NCBI GenBank assembly: GCA_016839385.1
Contig: JAEOUK010000165.1
Span: 1-10,294 of the forward strand
Length of the DNA: 10,294 nucleotides
Direction: 5' to 3'
Origin: Promethearchaeota archaeon
GTDB taxonomy: Archaea; Asgardarchaeota; Lokiarchaeia; Sigynarchaeales; MK-D1
In this document: positions 6,489 to 10,294 of the stretch, in pieces
How the letters are laid out: the number at the start of each line of letters is the position of its first letter
Numbering within the stretch: the stretch's first letter is position 1
Position numbers and translations under genes: made by a program
The notes under the pieces: generated by a model
Told to the model about the DNA's origin: nothing
The model's database searches: none
Seen by the model: the letters and a program-made list of their open reading frames with translations, nothing else

Positions 6489-6492
6489 AATC

Positions 6493-7584
6493 ATGACTTT
6501 CGAACGAATGACAATTGAAGACTGGTTTGACGAATTTCAATATGTGAAATATAATATTGGAGAGTCTTCCGTTCGTTGTTATAAATTGGGAGAACTGGGA
6601 TTAAATTTAAATGAACTTGAGTTACGATATACACCTCATTTAGGGGGTTTCGAACTACGATCAGAAATCGCAAATATGTATCATGGACTAGATGCTAAAA
6701 ATATTGGAGTCACAAACGGAGCAGCAGAATCGATCTTTTCTTTAATTGCATCTCTTACAACAAGAAATGATCATATAATCATCGAAGCACCCAACTATCC
6801 ATCCTTTCGATATATTGCTGGTTCGTTGGAAAGAGATTTTAACTTGTTTTGGTTGAAATTTGAGGATGAATTCAAACCAAACCTACAGAATCTGGAACAA
6901 ATGATAAAACCTAATACCAAGCTCTTATGCCTAACTCATCCAAATAATCCAACAGGTTCATTAATGACAGAGAAGGAACTAAAACAAATTATTTCTATAG
7001 TGGAAGAAAGAGATATCTATCTTCTTTTCGATGAAACTTATCGAGAACTAACCCTCGGAACTAAAATGATCCCGACAGCAGCAAGTTTAAGTAAAAATGC
7101 AATAAGTGTTTCTACCATGTCAAAAATTTATGGAGCTCCTGCAATTCGAATTGGGTGGCTAGCTACACAACAAAACGAGATCCTAGAGGGAGTTAGGAGA
7201 GTTCGAGAACAAATTACTATTTGTAATAGTGGTTTGAATGAATATATAGCCACTAAAATATTACAAATGAAAGAAAATCATATGAAAAACGTTCAAAAAT
7301 TAGTAAATAAGAATTATGCATATTTAGAAAATTGGATGCAAAATCAAGATTATTTGGAGTGGATAAAACCTCGAGGAAGTGTTACTTGCTTTCCCCGATT
7401 AAAATCCTTAGAATCGTCAGAGAGATTATCTCGTTTATTAGTTGAGAAATATGATACTTTCACTGTACCAGGATTTGTATTCAACATGCCTGAATATTTC
7501 AGGATAGGATTCGGTGGAAATCTAGATGAATTAAAAGCAGGATTAAATCAATTAGAAAACGCGTTAAAAGAAGTGTATGGTTGA
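6493..7584 (+). CDS. PLP-dependent class I/II aminotransferase
   Basis: A fold-type I PLP enzyme of 363 residues (368 if it starts at 6478). Motifs in order: the cofactor-phosphate loop region TNGAAES, HPNNPTG with N152, DETY with D180 and Y183, the Schiff-base lysine K211 in STMSKIYGAPAIRIGW, and the substrate-carboxylate arginine R337 in FRIGFGG. All catalytic residues are in place, so it should be active. The substrate cannot be read from sequence. The opening (IEDWFDEFQY, then NIGESSV) resembles a group of poorly characterised archaeal and bacterial aminotransferases related to the capreomycidine-synthase-like branch; I am not certain of that placement. It lies 29 bases after the BKACE gene in the same direction, so the pair is probably one operon. 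It may supply the beta-keto acid substrate or remove an amino group from a related intermediate. Confidence 0.9.
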   Translation: MTFERMTIEDWFDEFQYVKYNIGESSVRCYKLGELGLNLNELELRYTPHLGGFELRSEIANMYHGLDAKNIGVTNGAAESIFSLIASLTTRNDHIIIEAPNYPSFRYIAGSLERDFNLFWLKFEDEFKPNLQNLEQMIKPNTKLLCLTHPNNPTGSLMTEKELKQIISIVEERDIYLLFDETYRELTLGTKMIPTAASLSKNAISVSTMSKIYGAPAIRIGWLATQQNEILEGVRRVREQITICNSGLNEYIATKILQMKENHMKNVQKLVNKNYAYLENWMQNQDYLEWIKPRGSVTCFPRLKSLESSERLSRLLVEKYDTFTVPGFVFNMPEYFRIGFGGNLDELKAGLNQLENALKEVYG

Positions 7585-7630
7585 AAAGAAAAAAAAGGAT
7601 TAAATTAACAGGAATCGAGAAGGGAAAATA

Positions 7631-7644
7631 TAGATTATAATCTA
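7631..7644. repeat. 14-bp perfect palindrome between convergent genes
   Basis: TAGATTATAATCTA reads the same on both strands. It covers the stop codon of the acidic mini-protein gene and lies 46 bases past the aminotransferase stop. It could be part of a bidirectional end-of-transcript region, but its all-AT core makes a chance origin possible. Confidence 0.5.
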
Positions 7645-7788
7645 ATATTCATCATCAAAATCTTCTTCTTCATCTTCTTCCCAATCATCATCGTCGTCGT
7701 CGAAATCCTCTTCTTCAAAGTCTTCGTCTTCGTGTTCTTCTTCCCAAAGTTTTTCTTTCTTTTTCGTATCTTTTTTTGGTGGAGCCAT
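7642..7788 (-). CDS. Highly acidic 48-residue mini-protein, unknown function
   Basis: A minus-strand frame runs from ATG 7788 to TAG at 7642-7644. The product has a lysine-rich head (MAPPKKDTKKKEKLW) followed by an Asp/Glu tail. I count 29 acidic residues in 48, with six Lys confined to the first 13 positions. Aromatic residues break the acidic tail at W15, F24, F29, W36, F44 and Y48. Asp and Glu codons vary (GAT/GAC, GAA/GAG), so this is not simply a triplet-repeat artefact. An AGGAG lies upstream but 14 bases away, and a TATA-like box sits at 7862-7869. I recognise no family. Acidic tails with spaced aromatics occur in histone-chaperone-like, DNA-mimic and protein-interaction segments; any such role is speculation. 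It is too short for most gene finders. Confidence 0.65.
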   Translation of the reverse strand: MAPPKKDTKKKEKLWEEEHEDEDFEEEDFDDDDDDWEEDEEEDFDDEY

Positions 7789-7820
7789 TTGTTTTCTTAT
7801 TACTCCTATTTTTTAGAATT

Positions 7821-7838
7821 CCACATTTGAAAATGTGG
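7821..7838. repeat. 18-bp palindrome at the predicted start of the acidic gene transcript
   Basis: CCACATTT and AAATGTGG form a perfect inverted repeat around a GA centre. With the TATA-like box at 7862-7869 the minus-strand transcript would begin near 7838, so the palindrome sits at its very start. That is a classic place for an archaeal repressor operator; a short 5' hairpin in the RNA is the alternative. Confidence 0.6.
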
Positions 7839-7861
7839 CAAAGATATTAGGATTCACCATG

Positions 7862-7869
7862 TATTTAAA
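7862..7869 (-). promoter_or_regulatory. Candidate TATA box of the acidic mini-protein gene
   Basis: TTTAAATA on the minus strand would give a leader of about 50 bases before ATG 7788. The inverted repeat TAAACTC/GAGTTTA (7866-7890) overlaps its upstream edge. Confidence 0.35.
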
Positions 7870-7987
7870 CTCTTCCACAAAATGAGTTTAGAGATGAATC
7901 TTTGATGGTTTAGAAAGACTACGTTATTTTTATTTGGTTTATTTTAAGTCATCTTTTATAATTTCGACAGAATTTTTCTATTGAGAC

Positions 7988-8007
7988 AAAAAAACCTAGG
8001 TTTTTTT
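7988..8007. repeat. 20-bp perfect A-tract palindrome upstream of the transporter gene
   Basis: Seven A, then CCTAGG, then seven T form a perfect 20-bp palindrome, about 75 bases before the likely transporter start. It may be an operator or an intrinsically bent site. A terminator for the upstream direction is less likely, because the stem would have no loop. Confidence 0.6.
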
Positions 8008-8081
8008 ATTTTTTTGAAGACATGCAAAATGCATTTGTTCAATTTTGTTCAGATTTTTATCTTTCAAAATCAATTAGATGT

Positions 8082-9431
8082 ATGGAGATCCAATCTGCCA
8101 AAAAAATTCCACTAAGAGTTAAGCTAAATTATGCTTTACTTGTTGCGTCCACAACTTTAATGGCTACAATTGGTTCTAATTTAGCGAAATACTATACAAA
8201 ATTTATTGGAATCTCAGCATCTCTATTCGGTTATGCTCAATTAGCCTTTGCAATAGTGAATTCATTAAATGATCCATTAATTGGATTTCTCATTGATAAA
8301 ACACCTCGTTCACGAGGAAGAAATAAATTCACGTGGTATATCCTACTTGCAATACCGTTTCTTTTTATAGGAATGATATTTCAATTACTCGGTCAGCCCA
8401 GTTGGTCTCCGGTATTATTGTTCTTGACAATTTTTTTAGGATACTCGATTTATGATTCTGGGATTGCGATGTTTGGGATAAGCAAAGGAAATCTCATAAT
8501 AGAGGGGAGTTCCTCAGATAAAGAACGTAGTTCAGTAGAATCCGTAAGTTTAATTTTCCAGACATTTTTTGGAATTGCGGGTTTTTTACTTCCTAGCTAT
8601 TTTTTAACGGGAGATGATGCGACTCGAATTCAAGCAATTTTGATGTTCGCGGGATTAGGGATAGGAGGTATTATTTTCTATAGTTTATCTGCTGGTATGT
8701 TTCGCAAGAATGCTATCTTGATTGCACCAGAGACACAACTAACAATCAAGAAAAATTACAGGAAAACCATTAAACTAATGCTTCAACAAAAATCCTATAT
8801 TTTATATATAATTTGTGCAATCCTAATTGTAGGAGTACAAGCAAACAATCAAATTTTCATGATTTATTATTTGGATAATTACTTAGATTTAACAAATGAA
8901 CAAGTCACTCTTGTTAGTGCTGTCTTTTTTCCTCTTTTTCTTATAACATATGTAATTGGTCCAACTTTGGTCAAAAAGATAGGAGTAAAACAATTCCTAA
9001 TAATCGGACAGTTAATTACACTAATTGGGTATTTCGGAATTTTTTTAGGAGTCTCAGGATACTTAGCTTACACCTCTTTAGCACTATCCTCGATTGGAGG
9101 ACTATTTTGGTGGATCGCAGGTTTAGCGTTATTTGGAAAGGTGTTTGATGAATATGAACTCAAGCATGGGAGAATTGATAAAGGCGTATTTATGGGAATA
9201 AACGCTATTTTTGCTAGCCCAGCTCCGTCTGTAGTTTTTTTTCTCTTTTCCATTATAATAGATGCTTATGGATTTAATGATATGGTACCAATTCAATCAC
9301 CTTATGCAAAATTAGGCTTACGGTTAGGAATCGGATTATTGTCAATTAGTTTGAATTTGATTGCTTTGATTTTGATTTTCTTGATGCCAAAATGGAAAAA
9401 AGATTACTATTTGACGAAACCAGATTTTTAG
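8082..9431 (+). CDS. GPH/MFS_2-type sugar:cation symporter-like membrane protein
   Basis: A 449-residue, very hydrophobic protein with about 12 predicted membrane helices (roughly 13-33, 44-62, 83-104, 110-130, 156-175, 185-205, 238-256, 273-294, 303-323, 327-350, 370-392 and 412-435). The loop after helix 2 has the signature of the glycoside-pentoside-hexuronide:cation symporter family, NDPLIGFLIDKTPRSRGR at 63-80. The central charged loop (about 206-236) and the cytosolic KVFDEYELKHGRIDKG segment between helices 10 and 11 also fit, the latter resembling the 'D...y.e...G.R.eG' motif. Members import sugars or related solutes with Na+ or H+; the substrate is unknown. ATG 8082 (MEIQSAKKIPLR) is preferred over ATG 8022, because the extra 20 residues add a cysteine-containing stretch unlike family N-termini. 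A T-rich TATA-like stretch at 8053-8060 would fit a leaderless start. Confidence 0.87.
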   Translation: MEIQSAKKIPLRVKLNYALLVASTTLMATIGSNLAKYYTKFIGISASLFGYAQLAFAIVNSLNDPLIGFLIDKTPRSRGRNKFTWYILLAIPFLFIGMIFQLLGQPSWSPVLLFLTIFLGYSIYDSGIAMFGISKGNLIIEGSSSDKERSSVESVSLIFQTFFGIAGFLLPSYFLTGDDATRIQAILMFAGLGIGGIIFYSLSAGMFRKNAILIAPETQLTIKKNYRKTIKLMLQQKSYILYIICAILIVGVQANNQIFMIYYLDNYLDLTNEQVTLVSAVFFPLFLITYVIGPTLVKKIGVKQFLIIGQLITLIGYFGIFLGVSGYLAYTSLALSSIGGLFWWIAGLALFGKVFDEYELKHGRIDKGVFMGINAIFASPAPSVVFFLFSIIIDAYGFNDMVPIQSPYAKLGLRLGIGLLSISLNLIALILIFLMPKWKKDYYLTKPDF

Positions 9432-9465
9432 GAAAATTAAGTTTCATGCAACTGGTAGAAAATCG

Positions 9466-9472
9466 TTTTTTT
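9466..9472 (+). terminator. Oligo-T tract after the transporter gene
   Basis: Seven consecutive T, 35 bases past the transporter stop, with a second run of five at 9493-9497. Archaeal transcription can stop at such tracts without a hairpin. The support is positional only. Confidence 0.35.
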
Positions 9473-9517
9473 GGATTCAAATCAAAATGACGTTTTTCAA
9501 ATTAAGGTGAAGAGAGA

Positions 9518-9525
9518 CATAATAA
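9518..9525 (+). promoter_or_regulatory. Candidate TATA box of the deacylase gene
   Basis: An ACATAATAAG stretch is centred about 27 bases before ATG 9549, which predicts a leaderless transcript. The AAGGTGA at 9504-9510 is too far from the start (38 bases) to be its ribosome binding site. Confidence 0.3.
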
Positions 9526-9548
9526 GATGAATTTTCTAGGATATATCA

Positions 9549-10294
9549 ATGGAAACTGAAGATCTCATCCACCAAAAGAAACTCGACATTTCAGTCCTCC
9601 CCAGAGGAAAATTTTCAAAATTAAGTGTAGAACTGATAACAGATCCTTTGGGAATTCCGATTTCATTGCCTGTAATTGTTGCGAAAGGTAAAAAAGGTCC
9701 AACAATAGGGATAACCGCTGCAATTCATGGAAATGAACTTAACGGTATTTTAGTAATTCAAGAACTATTTAGCAAGTTAAATGTTGAGGAATTAAAGGGC
9801 ACCGTTATAGGTATACCAGTTGTTAACATTTTTGGGTATTTGAATAATGAAAGATATTTTATCGATGGTGTTGACTTAAATACAATCATGCCAGGTGCTC
9901 CTGATGGTAACAAATCTAAAGTTTTCGTACACAGATTCATTAATCGAATAATTGGAGCATTTGACTACGTCATTGATTTGCATACTGCAAGTTTTGGTCG
10001 AATAAATACTCACTATGTGCGTGCAGATTTGTCACATGAAAGTACTGCTTGGATGGCTAGTATGCAACCTTCAGACATCATCTTAAATTCTAATCCGAGT
10101 AAAACTACCCTTAGAGGAACTTGTAAGACGATGAAAATACCAAGTATCACAATTGAAATTGGGAATCCTCAAAGTTTTCAAGTAAAAAAGGTAGAAGATA
10201 CGCTTATAGGCATTATGAATATACTAAAAGGTTTAAAAATTGTCCCAGGCTCCCCTGATCTACCTGAAAATCACCCAAAAGTTTGTAAACGTTC
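9549..10294 (+). CDS. Succinylglutamate desuccinylase/aspartoacylase-family zinc deacylase (runs off right edge)
   Basis: The frame runs from ATG 9549 to the window edge, 248 codons, so only the C-terminus is missing. It is an M14-like metallo-amidohydrolase of the AstE/AspA type. The zinc ligands are H60 and E63 in AIHGNELNG and H145 in VIDLHTASFG; the catalytic Glu is E203 in TIEIGNP. Family members cut N-acyl groups from amino acids or similar amides. The family segment DLNRxxPG reads DLNTIMPG here (residues 109-116). The Arg that binds the substrate carboxylate in aspartoacylase (Arg71) is thus Thr (codon ACA, 9882-9884). This could change specificity or be a one-base error from AGA. ATG 9549 is the first possible start, since an in-frame stop lies at 9537-9539. 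Whether it is linked to the transporter upstream is unclear; the 117-base gap with T-runs argues for a separate transcript. Confidence 0.9.
   Translation, partial: METEDLIHQKKLDISVLPRGKFSKLSVELITDPLGIPISLPVIVAKGKKGPTIGITAAIHGNELNGILVIQELFSKLNVEELKGTVIGIPVVNIFGYLNNERYFIDGVDLNTIMPGAPDGNKSKVFVHRFINRIIGAFDYVIDLHTASFGRINTHYVRADLSHESTAWMASMQPSDIILNSNPSKTTLRGTCKTMKIPSITIEIGNPQSFQVKKVEDTLIGIMNILKGLKIVPGSPDLPENHPKVCKR

Larger units (their letters stand above)
7789..8081. other. Divergent regulatory region between the acidic mini-protein and the transporter
   Basis: Nearly 300 bases without a supported gene. It holds an 18-bp palindrome (7821-7838), a TATA-like box (7862-7869, minus), a 7-bp inverted repeat with an 11-base spacer (TAAACTC 7866-7872 with GAGTTTA 7884-7890), and a 20-bp A-tract palindrome (7988-8007). 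The first 60 bases of the open frame leading into the transporter (from ATG 8022) are included because they look untranslated. Confidence 0.5.

Noticed and set aside
7645..7740. GAA/GAT-rich tract as a simple triplet repeat instead of a gene
   Set aside because: Codons are mixed (GAA, GAG, GAT, GAC) and interrupted by aromatic codons at spaced positions, with a clean start and stop, so coding is the better reading.
8022..8081. N-terminal extension of the transporter from ATG 8022
   Set aside because: The 20 extra residues do not resemble family N-termini, and a methionine at 8082 starts a typical lead-in to the first membrane helix.
9527..9559. A 10-codon open frame (MNFLGYINGN) overlapping the deacylase start as a leader peptide
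   Set aside because: Its SD-like AAGGTGA is 16 bases away and nothing else supports translation; short frames of this size are expected by chance.

Overview
The window is an AT-rich stretch, most likely from an archaeon. Several genes have a TATA-like box about 25 bases upstream of the start and no usable Shine-Dalgarno (SD) sequence. Genes inside operons do carry SD sequences (GGAGG, GGTGA). An Asgard (Heimdall-like) origin would fit the gene mix and base composition, but nothing here proves it, and an AT-rich lineage of another archaeal group is possible.

Left part (1-5393): a fatty-acid or acyl-CoA metabolism island. From the left it holds the N-terminal part of a TetR-type regulator (minus), a C-terminal ghost of an enoyl-CoA hydratase (minus), an intact crotonase-family gene (plus), a C-terminal ghost of a thiolase (minus), a 3-hydroxyacyl-CoA dehydrogenase paralogue with altered key residues (minus), and a tightly coupled thiolase / 3-hydroxyacyl-CoA dehydrogenase pair (minus). 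The two ghosts flank the plus-strand crotonase gene, which suggests that an older, longer beta-oxidation operon was duplicated and then rearranged.

Middle (5394-7584): a divergent promoter region, then a plus-strand pair encoding a beta-keto acid cleavage enzyme (BKACE, DUF849) and a PLP-dependent aminotransferase. A plausible joint role is to convert an amino acid to a beta-keto acid and cleave it with acetyl-CoA. The resulting acetoacetate and acyl-CoA could then be handled by the neighbouring thiolase, dehydrogenase and crotonase. This pathway is inferred from context; the substrate is unknown.

Right part (7585-10294): a small, extremely acidic 48-residue protein gene (minus), with a perfect palindrome at its predicted transcription start. 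After it come a 20-bp A-tract palindrome, a GPH/MFS_2-type sugar:cation symporter gene (plus), and the start of a zinc-dependent AstE/AspA-type deacylase (plus) that runs off the right edge.

The most notable points are the dehydrogenase paralogue lacking the NAD-binding Asp, the two ghost gene ends, a 15-bp motif shared just upstream of the TATA boxes of two minus-strand promoters, the unrecognised acidic mini-protein, and substitutions at usually conserved positions in the BKACE and the deacylase. I see no RNA gene, CRISPR array, insertion sequence or replication origin.
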